DNA of 16,439 nt. Source: Planctomycetota bacterium. Lineage in GTDB: Bacteria > Planctomycetota > Phycisphaerae > UBA1845 > CAIVHJ01. The notes beneath the pieces were generated by a model, which was not told the origin of the DNA, did no database searches, and saw nothing but the letters and a program-made list of their open reading frames with translations. Each line of letters starts with the position of its first letter. The first letter of the stretch is position 1. The DNA is taken from positions 1 through 16,439 of the forward strand of contig JACZTW010000041.1 of the NCBI GenBank assembly GCA_022573485.1. Direction: 5' to 3'. The translations under genes and the position numbers were made by a program. Below, one piece after another: positions 1-6,819 of the stretch.

Positions 1-2831
1 CACAATCCTGCATTCTTGTTTACGATGACATCGTCCGGGCACGTAACATTTGGATCCACGTTGTCAATCACCGTCACGTTGAATAGGCAGGCGGCCTTGT
101 TGCCGCTCGCATCCCGCCCGAGACATTGTACTATCGTCTTTCCAACGGGGAACTTGTCTCCGCTTGCAAAATCGCAATGTACAGTAGGACAGTCCTGATT
201 GTCAACGCAGCTCAATCCGTCGTTCGGCCCGCCGACGCAAGCGGTGCCAGAACAGTCCCCATCGACTACGCAGGCATCTCCATCGTTCGTTCCGCCGAGG
301 CAAACGGCACCGTCGCAAACCCCGGCAACGCAAAGGCCCACGCCAACGCAGTCGTTGAAGTTGTCAAGCTTTTCGGTCGGCGGCCGGCACTGGAAAACCG
401 GGATTTGGAAGGGCGAGACCCCTGGGCGCTTGCAGCCGTCCAGATTGCCGCAGGTGTCTCCCAGGATGATATCGTGGTCTCCGGGGCCGATCCCCTCAAA
501 CTGAAGTTTGTCGGGGTCGTAGGTGATGAACAGCTGCGCACCGGTAATGTCTTGATCGCCGAGGTTGCTGATGTCCACCGTGACGCATACGGAATCGCCA
601 TCGCCGTAGCAGTTATCGGGCGGATCGAAGTCACAGCCGTCCGAGTCGTTTACCTGGTTGATGCACACCTCCCCCAGACATGCCGAGTCGTCATAAACGC
701 ACCCCTGGGCGGGAATGCAGGGATCGTTCGTGCAAAAGATGTTGTCATTGCAGTCGAGGTCTGTACCATCATCGGTGCAGTCGTTCGGGCAGCCGTCATC
801 GTCTTTGCAGGCGCCTCCGGCGTTTCCTCCACCGACGCAGACATTATCTACACAGACGCCGTTTGTGCAGCTGGTTCCTGGTGGGGCTGTTCCACCCACA
901 CAGAAGCCCCCTTCACACGCTGCGTCGATTTCTATGCAGTTGCCGGCTCCATCACACGTGTCGCCAAGAACACAAAAGTTATCCCCGGATTCGCACGGAT
1001 CTGTGTTGTCGGTGTTCACGCAACCCGTGGCCGGGTCGCAGGAGTCATCCGTACAGACGTTGCCGTCGTCGCAGTCCATTGGCGGGCCACCGACACAAGT
1101 ATCGTCGAGGCACGTCTCAGCGCCGTTGCACGCATTCCCGTCATCACAATCGGCGTCGGTGGCGCAACCGGGCGCAGCGGTGCATCCCGCAGCATCGAGT
1201 GCCAGCTTGGCATTCAAAATGCCCGAACCAAGATCGCGGTTGTCGAAGTAGCCCCTCACGTTTGCGACCATAATGTCGAACTTGTCTGGCCCGGACAGCG
1301 TCGCGTCGCACGATTCCAACAAAGCGGCCACGCCGCAGGCGTGGGGCGCTGACATCGAGGTACCGGAAAGGACGGCGATGTAATCGTTCGCGGGATCCGG
1401 GAAATGGTGCCAAGTGCTCAAGATGTCCACACCCGGTGCCGCCAGATCCACCCAGGTGCCGAAGTTGGTGAAGCTCGCCCCGTTGCCGTCGCGATCAGTG
1501 GCGGCGACGTTCATGACGCCGAGCTTGTTGCCCAGATACCCGGGGGAGTTAGCGTTGGAGTTTCCGGCAGCATGTATGATCATCACGTCGTGGGCTAGGA
1601 GGTTGTCCGTAGCCGCATCGATACCACCCGAGTTCGACGAACCCCAAGATGCGTTAAAGGCGGCCACGTTGACACCACCAAACTCCACTTGGTCGGCCAC
1701 ATAATTCATCGCCTCGGCAGCGTAGTCCATTCTCACGAAGCCGTAACCGCACTGGCCAAAGCATTTGGCGTTCCAACCGATGCGCAGAACCATGATCTTG
1801 ACGCCGTTGGCGGCGTCCGTCGGGCTACCAGCGCTAAAGCCGCCGGCCACGCCTGCCACACGGTTATCGTTGTTCGTGATGGCTGCGACGGTCCCAGTCA
1901 CGTGGGTTCCATGACCGTTGCCGTCCCGGGGGTCGTTGTCTTTGATGCCACAGTCGGTGTCACAGCACTGACAGAATCCGCTTACGGATTCGACAAAGTC
2001 ATAACCCACCATGTCGTCAACGAAGCCGTTGCCGTCGTTGTCAATCCCGTCGCCGGGAATCTCACCGTTGTTCACCCAGACATTGCCATTGGTGATGTTG
2101 TCGGCGGGTCCCGGCGGGTCCGAGCCGCCCAAGTCACTGTGGAAATAACGGACGCCCGAGTCCGCGATCGCCACAACCACGCTGGAGTCTCCGGTCTCAA
2201 CCTCCCAGGCCAGGTTGGCTTGCACGCTGAAGTCTTCTGCGGGGAATTCCGACGTGTCGCGGTCAAAGTAGTTCCACTGATCGTAGGGAAAGCCAGGTAT
2301 CGGCGAATCTTTGTAGAACGGGTCGTTAGGGTCGATGTGGATCGGATGGATGCCAATCTTCTCGACGTGGTCCACTTGGGGATTCCGTGCAAAAGCGTCC
2401 ATCGCCGTGTCGAGGTCGACACCCGCGTTGATCTTGACCTTGTAATGACCCGTCAAGTCGGGGTACGGGGAGCCGGCCGGACGAGCCCTAGCCGTCGGGA
2501 ACTGTCGCGCAAAGCGATTCACCCCATTCTGGTCGATTAGATCTTGTAGCGACGGAACGTTGATCGTGGGCATCCCGGAGCGGTTCTGCCCCACAGTGGT
2601 GTTGGCACGGGCATCGCGTGTGAACACCACGATGAACTCGTCCTCGACGAACATCTCCGGCTGATTCACGCCGAAGACTCGGTCAACCCTCACGAACTTG
2701 GTGTCGTCGGCAGCGAAACCTACGGTCGGCCAGGCTAACACACCGACAGCGAGCAACAGAACGCTGATGCCTGCCAGGGTTCCGAATGCGTGCCGGTCGT
2801 CCCGCTTGTACACTCCACATGCTCTCTTCAT
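1..2831 (-). CDS. Secreted subtilisin-like serine protease (S8) with Cys-rich, cohesin-like and HYR-like tail; 3' end off window
   Basis: An uninterrupted minus-strand frame gives 943 codons from ATG at 2831-2829 to the window edge, with no stop seen. The ATG follows SD GAGGAGG (2845-2839) by 7 nt. Residues 1-40 form a signal peptide (basic start, hydrophobic core about 17-38, GFA before ADD). Residues about 45-165 resemble a subtilase propeptide. The catalytic domain has the full triad: Asp224 (IADSGV), His307 (GHGTHV) and Ser492 (SGTSMSAPH), with oxyanion Asn424 (AAGNS). It also has an unusual cluster CQCCDTDC at 287-294. Residues about 555-740 are Cys-rich (CDDGN, CTDDSCDPATGC motifs). Residues 746-786 look like the first half of a cohesin (VDISN, GAQLFITYDPDKLQFEG). 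Residues 840-880 carry GGxNDGxxC repeats. Residues 887-924 match the second half of a HYR repeat, and CPDDVIV (931-937) may start the next. The protein probably degrades extracellular protein. Protease assignment is firm; tail domain names are by pattern only. Confidence 0.93.
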   Translation of the reverse strand, partial: MKRACGVYKRDDRHAFGTLAGISVLLLAVGVLAWPTVGFAADDTKFVRVDRVFGVNQPEMFVEDEFIVVFTRDARANTTVGQNRSGMPTINVPSLQDLIDQNGVNRFARQFPTARARPAGSPYPDLTGHYKVKINAGVDLDTAMDAFARNPQVDHVEKIGIHPIHIDPNDPFYKDSPIPGFPYDQWNYFDRDTSEFPAEDFSVQANLAWEVETGDSSVVVAIADSGVRYFHSDLGGSDPPGPADNITNGNVWVNNGEIPGDGIDNDGNGFVDDMVGYDFVESVSGFCQCCDTDCGIKDNDPRDGNGHGTHVTGTVAAITNNDNRVAGVAGGFSAGSPTDAANGVKIMVLRIGWNAKCFGQCGYGFVRMDYAAEAMNYVADQVEFGGVNVAAFNASWGSSNSGGIDAATDNLLAHDVMIIHAAGNSNANSPGYLGNKLGVMNVAATDRDGNGASFTNFGTWVDLAAPGVDILSTWHHFPDPANDYIAVLSGTSMSAPHACGVAALLESCDATLSGPDKFDIMVANVRGYFDNRDLGSGILNAKLALDAAGCTAAPGCATDADCDDGNACNGAETCLDDTCVGGPPMDCDDGNVCTDDSCDPATGCVNTDNTDPCESGDNFCVLGDTCDGAGNCIEIDAACEGGFCVGGTAPPGTSCTNGVCVDNVCVGGGNAGGACKDDDGCPNDCTDDGTDLDCNDNIFCTNDPCIPAQGCVYDDSACLGEVCINQVNDSDGCDFDPPDNCYGDGDSVCVTVDISNLGDQDITGAQLFITYDPDKLQFEGIGPGDHDIILGDTCGNLDGCKRPGVSPFQIPVFQCRPPTEKLDNFNDCVGVGLCVAGVCDGAVCLGGTNDGDACVVDGDCSGTACVGGPNDGLSCVDNQDCPTVHCDFASGDKFPVGKTIVQCLGRDASGNKAACLFNVTVIDNVDPNVTCPDDVIVNKNAGL

Positions 2832-2838
2832 GGCTCAT

Positions 2839-2845
2839 CCTCCTC
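2839..2845 (-). promoter_or_regulatory. Ribosome binding site of the subtilase gene
   Basis: Read on the minus strand the sequence is GAGGAGG, 7 nt before ATG 2831-2829. It decides the start: another ATG (2838-2836) directly abuts the SD with no spacer and opens an out-of-frame 61-codon ORF, so it is unlikely to be used. Confidence 0.8.
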
Positions 2846-2852
2846 GAGGTTG

Positions 2853-2887
2853 CGTCGTTGGTCGGCAAGCGCCCCGAACCAACGACG
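2853..2887 (-). promoter_or_regulatory. Leader hairpin in the protease 5' UTR
   Basis: CGTCGTTGGT (2853-2862) is perfectly complementary to ACCAACGACG (2878-2887), a 10-bp stem. CGG/CCG can extend it by 3 bp inside, past a single bulged A. It lies between the predicted promoter and the SD, 7 nt upstream of GAGGAGG. No T-run follows on either strand, so it is not an intrinsic terminator. It could stabilise the mRNA 5' end, be a protein or operator site, or modulate ribosome access. Confidence 0.6.
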
Positions 2888-2932
2888 AGGCCACATGCAC
2901 CAAAGTAGACACGCTAGCTTTCTAAATAGATG

Positions 2933-2961
2933 ATTATAGGGGGCGAGCCTGTGATGATCAA
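2933..2961 (-). promoter_or_regulatory. Sigma70-type promoter for the subtilase gene
   Basis: On the minus strand a -35 box TTGATC (2961-2956) is followed after exactly 17 nt by a perfect -10 box TATAAT (2938-2933). The predicted transcription start near 2926 gives a leader of about 95 nt, which contains the 10-bp hairpin and the SD. Position, spacing and direction all fit. Confidence 0.65.
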
Positions 2962-3102
2962 AAGGATTTGGTGCGGATATCGGCCCTACCGGAGCCGGTT
3001 TGCATTACCTGCCAAGTCGGCGTCTCGCGTGCCCTCCGTTGCGCTCGATGACGGCGGCGGGTGGGCCGATAACCTCACGTCCGCCAAATCATGAATTGCT
3101 CG
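2962..3102. other. Intergenic region without a recognisable gene
   Basis: This lies between the divergent predicted promoters of the protease gene (minus) and the small ORF unit (plus). I see no ORF with a plausible start, no RNA gene and no clear repeat. Confidence 0.5.
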
Positions 3103-3131
3103 TTGCATTTGCGGTTTGGATCGTCTAGTAT
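3103..3131 (+). promoter_or_regulatory. Candidate promoter of the small ORF unit
   Basis: TTGCAT (3103-3108) and TAGTAT (3126-3131) are separated by exactly 17 nt, a reasonable sigma70 -35/-10 pair. Initiation near 3138 would give a leader of about 90 nt before the ATG at 3227 and a transcript of about 270 nt ending at the terminator near 3406. Inference from consensus match only. Confidence 0.45.
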
Positions 3132-3197
3132 TTAATGATTGGGTGATGCTCGGGGTACTCCTATGAACGTCATCGGGGCGGGTATCCGTGTTTGGGA

Positions 3198-3212
3198 GGC
3201 ACGAAACGTGCC
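3198..3212 (+). promoter_or_regulatory. Small hairpin just upstream of the small-ORF SD
   Basis: GGCACG-AAA-CGTGCC forms a perfect 6-bp stem with a 3-nt loop, ending 1 nt before AAGGAG (3214-3219). An alternative pairing TTGGG (3192-3196) with CCCAA (3211-3215) would occlude the start of the SD. The leader may therefore be structured; a function is not shown. Confidence 0.4.
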
Positions 3213-3226
3213 CAAGGAGAAAAGGA

Positions 3227-3346
3227 ATGGGAGCTGCAAAAACGGTAATCGAAACGTTACTCGACGCGGAGGGCGCGATCGCCGCCAGGCTGGGTGATGC
3301 CGCGCAGGCTGCGTTGAACGCGGTGCTTGCGATGTTCGGCGCTTAA
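3227..3346 (+). CDS. Small 39-residue Ala-rich protein of unknown function
   Basis: ATG at 3227 follows SD AAGGAG (3214-3219) by 7 nt, and TAA is at 3344-3346. The product is 39 residues, about one third alanine, with charged residues (K5, E9, D13, E15, R21, D24) spaced among aliphatic ones. It looks like an amphipathic helix running into a hydrophobic tail (NAVLAMFGA). It has no cysteine, no signal-peptide n-region and no family I recognise. A candidate promoter (3103-3131) and an intrinsic terminator (3382-3410) flank it, so it may be a single-gene transcript. Alternatives are a structured sRNA with a fortuitous ORF, or part of a decayed mobile element, given the transposase remnant downstream. 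Confidence 0.5.
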   Translation: MGAAKTVIETLLDAEGAIAARLGDAAQAALNAVLAMFGA

Positions 3347-3381
3347 GCCCAGCAGGGCAAAGATGCCGGCCGCCAAGAAAC

Positions 3382-3410
3382 AAACCGCCCATTCACGGGC
3401 GGTTTTCTTT
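3382..3410 (+). terminator. Intrinsic terminator after the small ORF
   Basis: AAACCGCCC (3382-3390) and GGGCGGTTT (3397-3405) form a perfect 9-bp GC-rich stem with a 6-nt loop (ATTCAC). A T-rich tract through 3410 (TTTTCTTT) follows. It lies 36 nt past the TAA of the 39-aa ORF and is a classic Rho-independent signal on the plus strand. Confidence 0.8.
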
Positions 3411-3471
3411 ATGTGCTTTTTCTGGTGCGCTTTTGCGGGAGAAAGCCTGTAGCTTGGCAAGCCAGGCATCG

Positions 3472-3660
3472 AGCTTCGATCTACGACGAGTTCTTCCACC
3501 AGCGAATCAAGAACATGGGCATCGAGGAAGTCGTTACGGCTCCGCGATCTCCTTGGCAGAATCCGCTCGTTGAGAGGCTGATCGGTTCCATCCGTCGCGA
3601 GTTCCTCAATCATATCATCATCATCATCGAACGTCTGCCATTGCCTGCATCGCGTACTCA
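3472..3660 (+). pseudogene. Transposase/integrase core (rve, DDE) remnant
   Basis: The plus frame around 3472-3645 encodes YDEFFHQRIKNMGIEEVV, then TAPRSPWQNPLVERLIGSI and RREFLNHIIII. This is the C-terminal part of the rve integrase core typical of IS3/IS481-like transposases, including the Glu of the DDE triad (in VER). The two upstream catalytic Asp residues and the N-terminal DNA-binding domain are absent. After NHIIIIIERL the family pattern (HLRR...YYH..RTHL) is lost; only a weak SRTH survives. The open frame runs on to 3892 without recognisable content. It is a degraded fragment of a mobile element, inactive as it stands. Confidence 0.75.
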
Positions 3661-4033
3661 CGCCAACCCGCCGTTCGACACGTCAGCTACCGCCCAGATG
3701 GGGTTTTCGGGAACGACACGGGTTCTGTGGCCCTTCATTGAGGGTCTTGTGCCGGCTGCTGAAGGCTCATGGAATAGCAGCAGACCGCTAACCAGTAGGT
3801 GTAGCCTGCCGGCCAGCGGGTGTGGCCCGATCGGCCTGACCAATGCCCGTGGCGTGTCTCGGCGAGTGCGCCCCTCGCGTACCGTCCTGTGAGTCACTGC
3901 GGGAGAATGGCCACGAAACCAGGAAGGCACGGGCGACGCCCTTGACGACTGCGGCGCTGATCGAGAGAATGACCGGGCGGAATCGAGCGAGCCCCGGACC
4001 ACGCCCGCTGGTGGACACTCGCTGGAGGTGATG
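3661..4033. other. Intergenic region upstream of the Mo hydroxylase operon
   Basis: No supported gene. Open frames exist on both strands (plus to 3892, minus 3658-4251), but neither shows a family, a good SD or convincing protein composition, and the minus one runs antisense into the Fe-S subunit gene. The end of this region holds a candidate promoter and the operon's SD. Confidence 0.5.
3942..3970 (+). promoter_or_regulatory. Candidate promoter of the Mo hydroxylase operon
   Basis: TTGACG (3942-3947), a 17-nt gap and GAGAAT (3965-3970) form a moderate sigma70 match (5/6 and 4/6). The start would be near 3977, giving a leader of about 57 nt before ATG 4034. Consensus match only. Confidence 0.3.
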
Positions 4034-4660
4034 ATGCCACGACAGAACGAGCAGATTGCCGGCTCGAGCCTATCGCGCCGCGAGTTCATGAAGGGCAGCG
4101 CCGTCTCGGTGGCTGGCCTCGCGGTGGCAGACTCCGTCAGCAATGCCGCACAATCCGTGCAACCACCCGCGACCGCGGGTCCCGGGCCGGTAGCAGTCAC
4201 GCTAAATATCAATGGTCGAGATCGAACCCTGAAGGTCGAGCCGCGCGTCACCCTGCTTGATGCGCTGCGGAATCACCTCGATCTGACCGGAGCGAAGAAA
4301 GTTTGCGATCGAGCGACATGCGGCGCCTGTACCGTTCTGGCGGATGGACAACCGATCTACGCCTGCACTGCCTTGGCGATTGATGTCCAGGGTCGCAAGA
4401 TCACAACGATCGAAGGCCTCGGAGATCCGCAACATCTCAGCCACGTTCAAGCAGCGTTCGTCGAAAACGATGCCCAGCAGTGCGGATTCTGCACGCCTGG
4501 TTTCGTGGTGGCGTGCACAAGCTTCTTGCAGCAGAACCCGAATCCCAGCCTTGACGATGTCCGGCAGGGGCTGGGCGGCAATTTCTGTCGCTGCGGCACG
4601 TACCGCGGGGTCACACGCGCCGTCCTCGATGCAGCCAAGGCCATGAAAGGGGGTGCCTGA
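4034..4660 (+). CDS. Molybdenum hydroxylase [2Fe-2S] subunit with Tat signal (PaoA/YagT-like)
   Basis: This is the electron-transfer subunit of a xanthine dehydrogenase/aldehyde oxidoreductase family enzyme, passing electrons from the Mo site to FAD. Numbered from ATG 4034, the N-terminus carries a twin-arginine signal (SRREFMKG, R15 R16) and a hydrophobic stretch, so the folded complex should be exported by Tat. The plant-type [2Fe-2S] cluster ligands are C91, C96, C99 and C111 (CDRATCGAC). The second cluster uses C150, C153, C185 and C187 (CGFCTPG; NFCRCGTYR). SD GGAGG (4024-4028) favours ATG 4034; GTG 4028 and ATG 4031 are in frame but too close to it. About 208 aa, near the family norm. 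The stop overlaps the next start by 1 nt (TGATG). Confidence 0.93.
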   Translation: MPRQNEQIAGSSLSRREFMKGSAVSVAGLAVADSVSNAAQSVQPPATAGPGPVAVTLNINGRDRTLKVEPRVTLLDALRNHLDLTGAKKVCDRATCGACTVLADGQPIYACTALAIDVQGRKITTIEGLGDPQHLSHVQAAFVENDAQQCGFCTPGFVVACTSFLQQNPNPSLDDVRQGLGGNFCRCGTYRGVTRAVLDAAKAMKGGA

Positions 4661-6819
4661 TGGCGGAGATTGCATGGCCTGCCGGGGAAAAAAGAAGCCT
4701 GATCGGCAAGCGCATCAGTCGTCTGGACGGTCCGCTGAAGTCGTGTGGCCGGGCGAAGTATACGCACGATGTCAATCTGCCCAACATGCTGTACGCCAAG
4801 ATTCTCTCCTCGCCGCACGCTGCCGCCGTGGTTGAATCAGTGGATACCACCGCCGCGGAGAAAATGGCGGGCGTGGAGGCCGTGATGGTCCTGCTCGAGC
4901 CAGGCGAGCGCGTCAATTGGGCTGGGCAGGAGATCGCGGCTGTGGCGGCCGTCACGGAGGAATTGGCCACCGAGGCGATCGGCAAAATCAAGGTCAGCTA
5001 TAAGGTCGAACGTCCATTGATGGACGATCGCGATCCTGCCAAGGGAGAAGGCCGGGTGCGGTCCAAGTCATCCGGCGATGCGACCCAAGCGATCCGAGAT
5101 GCCGTCGTTGTAGCCGAGGGACGCTACGGTTGCGCGGCCATCACCCATTGCTGCCTGGAAGCGCATGGACAGGTCGCGGAATTCCGGGAGGGCGAGTTGC
5201 ACCTCTGGGTTTCAACGCAAAACGTCTCCGGCTATGCCGGACAGGTGGCCAGCTCTGCGGGGTTGCCGGCGAACAAGATTCACGTCAACGGCCGATTCAT
5301 GGGTGGCGGTTTCGGGTCCAAGTTCGGCCCGGACCGTTGGGGAGTCGTCGGGGTCCAGCTCGCCAAGCAGACCGGCCGGCCCGTCAAGCTGATGCTCGAT
5401 CGGGAGCAGGAACTGGCGATCGCCGGCCAACGACCGTCGGCGTATGCCGACGTGGAGATCGGTGCCGCCCAAGACGGTACGATCACGGCATGGAAATCGA
5501 AAGCATGGGGCTCCGGCGGCATGGGGCGGGCCGGTGCGCCTCCGTTGCCTTACATCTTTCGAGATATCCCGAATTCGGAAACGGCCTCTCAGGGCATTCC
5601 CATCAACCGCGGTCCGGCACGGGCCTGGCGGGCGCCGAACCATCCTCAGGGTTGTCTGATCACCATGAGTGCCATGGAGGATCTGGCAGCCAAGCTCGAT
5701 ATGGACGCGCTCGAGTTTTTCCTGAAGAACCTGCACCACACACGGATGGCGGATGTGTACCGTGAAGAGCTCCAAATTGCGGCCGACATGATCGGCTACA
5801 CGAAGAAGGCCCATCGCCGGGGCGACCGGACGCCCGGCCCGATCAAGCGGGGCCTGGGGATTGCCCTGCACACTTGGGGCGGCGCAGGCCACGACAGCAC
5901 GTGCGACGTGACCATTCACTCGGACGGATCTGTCATTGCCAACATCGGTTCGCAGGATCTCGGCACCGGAACTCTGACCGTAATCGCGATCGTCGTGGCG
6001 GAGACGCTCGGCCTGCCCTTAGAAGCCGTGCAGGTCAACATCGGGCGAAACGCTTATCCGCCGGACGGCGCCTCGGGCGGCAGCACCACGGTCGGAGGTA
6101 TAAGCTCGTCCTCGCGCCGTGCCACGACCGCCGCTCTGAATGAACTACTGGAAAAAGTCGCGCCTGAGCTCGGCACTTCGCCTGATCGGCTCGAGGCCAC
6201 CGCAGGCAGAATCCAGGAGATCGGCCCCGCGCAGCGGGTATCACCGGGCCTTCGGCCCCCGAAACGATCGATGACTTGGCCACAGGCCTGCGCCCTGTTG
6301 GGCCAGGCGTCTATCACACAGCAGGGCCGGCACTCCAGATCGGGCGCGGGCGAGTTGACCTCGAGTGGCGTTGGGGGCGTGCAGATGGCCGACGTCTCCG
6401 TGGACGTCGAGACCGGCGTGATCACGATCAATGAGCTGGTCGCGGTCCAGGATTGCGGTTTGATCATCGACCTCGAGACCGCCGAGAGTCAAGTCTTGGG
6501 CGGCGTGATCATGGGAATCACCTACGCCCTCTATGAAGAGGCGATTTACGATCCCCAGACCGGCAGGATGCTCAATGCCGACATGGAGTTCTACAAGCTC
6601 GCCGGTCTGGCGGATATCGGCGACATCAAGGTCCATATGATGACCGGCAAAGGCTACGATGATCGCGGCGTCATCGGGCTGGGTGAGCCGCCCGTGATCT
6701 CGCCCGGTGCCGCGATTTCCAATGCAGTGGCCAATGCCATCGGCGTTCGTGTCGGCACCTTGCCGCTGACACCCGACAAAGTCATTAGCGCACTCGTTGC
6801 GGGAGGGCTGCTCAGTTGA
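4660..6819 (+). CDS. Molybdenum hydroxylase large (Moco-binding) subunit (PaoC/YagR/CoxL-type)
   Basis: This is the catalytic subunit of a Mo-dependent aldehyde oxidoreductase/xanthine dehydrogenase-type enzyme, hydroxylating an aldehyde or heterocycle with water as oxygen source. It has 719 aa, close to PaoC size. Residues about 15-125 match the ald_Xan_dh N-terminal domain (IGKRISRLDGPLK). GGGFGSKF (215-222) and RAWRAPN (321-327) match the cofactor pocket. The catalytic Glu is E676 in GLGEPPVISPG. The Ser/Cys-containing active-site loop of true CO dehydrogenases is not apparent, so CO oxidation is unlikely; the substrate cannot be read from sequence. There is no signal peptide, so it probably hitch-hikes with the Tat-tagged small subunit. 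ATG 4660 overlaps the upstream stop, and the TGA (6817-6819) overlaps the TTG of the FAD subunit. Confidence 0.92.
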   Translation: MAEIAWPAGEKRSLIGKRISRLDGPLKSCGRAKYTHDVNLPNMLYAKILSSPHAAAVVESVDTTAAEKMAGVEAVMVLLEPGERVNWAGQEIAAVAAVTEELATEAIGKIKVSYKVERPLMDDRDPAKGEGRVRSKSSGDATQAIRDAVVVAEGRYGCAAITHCCLEAHGQVAEFREGELHLWVSTQNVSGYAGQVASSAGLPANKIHVNGRFMGGGFGSKFGPDRWGVVGVQLAKQTGRPVKLMLDREQELAIAGQRPSAYADVEIGAAQDGTITAWKSKAWGSGGMGRAGAPPLPYIFRDIPNSETASQGIPINRGPARAWRAPNHPQGCLITMSAMEDLAAKLDMDALEFFLKNLHHTRMADVYREELQIAADMIGYTKKAHRRGDRTPGPIKRGLGIALHTWGGAGHDSTCDVTIHSDGSVIANIGSQDLGTGTLTVIAIVVAETLGLPLEAVQVNIGRNAYPPDGASGGSTTVGGISSSSRRATTAALNELLEKVAPELGTSPDRLEATAGRIQEIGPAQRVSPGLRPPKRSMTWPQACALLGQASITQQGRHSRSGAGELTSSGVGGVQMADVSVDVETGVITINELVAVQDCGLIIDLETAESQVLGGVIMGITYALYEEAIYDPQTGRMLNADMEFYKLAGLADIGDIKVHMMTGKGYDDRGVIGLGEPPVISPGAAISNAVANAIGVRVGTLPLTPDKVISALVAGGLLS
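6801..6807 (+). promoter_or_regulatory. Ribosome binding site that sets the TTG start of the FAD subunit
   Basis: GGGAGGG lies inside the end of the large-subunit gene, 8 nt upstream of TTG 6816-6818. It supports the non-ATG start, which also restores the conserved NRFEYASP N-terminus. Confidence 0.6.

Noticed and set aside
126..1352. Long plus-strand ORF (408 codons)
   Set aside because: It is antisense to the subtilase gene, whose minus frame has the catalytic triad, signal peptide and domain motifs. The plus product is a valine/alanine-rich shadow with no family.
1689..2540. Plus-strand ORF of 283 codons
   Set aside because: Antisense to the subtilase catalytic domain and propeptide; no SD or motif.
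2683..2868. Minus-strand ORF from the ATG adjoining the protease SD
   Set aside because: There is no spacer between GAGGAGG and this ATG, and the product lacks a signal peptide or family; the next ATG at 2831 fits the SD and the protease frame.
3163..3297. 44-codon plus ORF overlapping the 39-aa ORF
   Set aside because: No proper SD, Arg/Asn/Gly-rich out-of-frame product; the ORF at 3227 has much better initiation signals.
3658..4251. Minus-strand ORF of 197 codons
   Set aside because: It overlaps the Fe-S subunit gene antisense and has no SD or recognisable domain. The stretch ending VSNGGLA looked peptide-like, but nothing else supports it.
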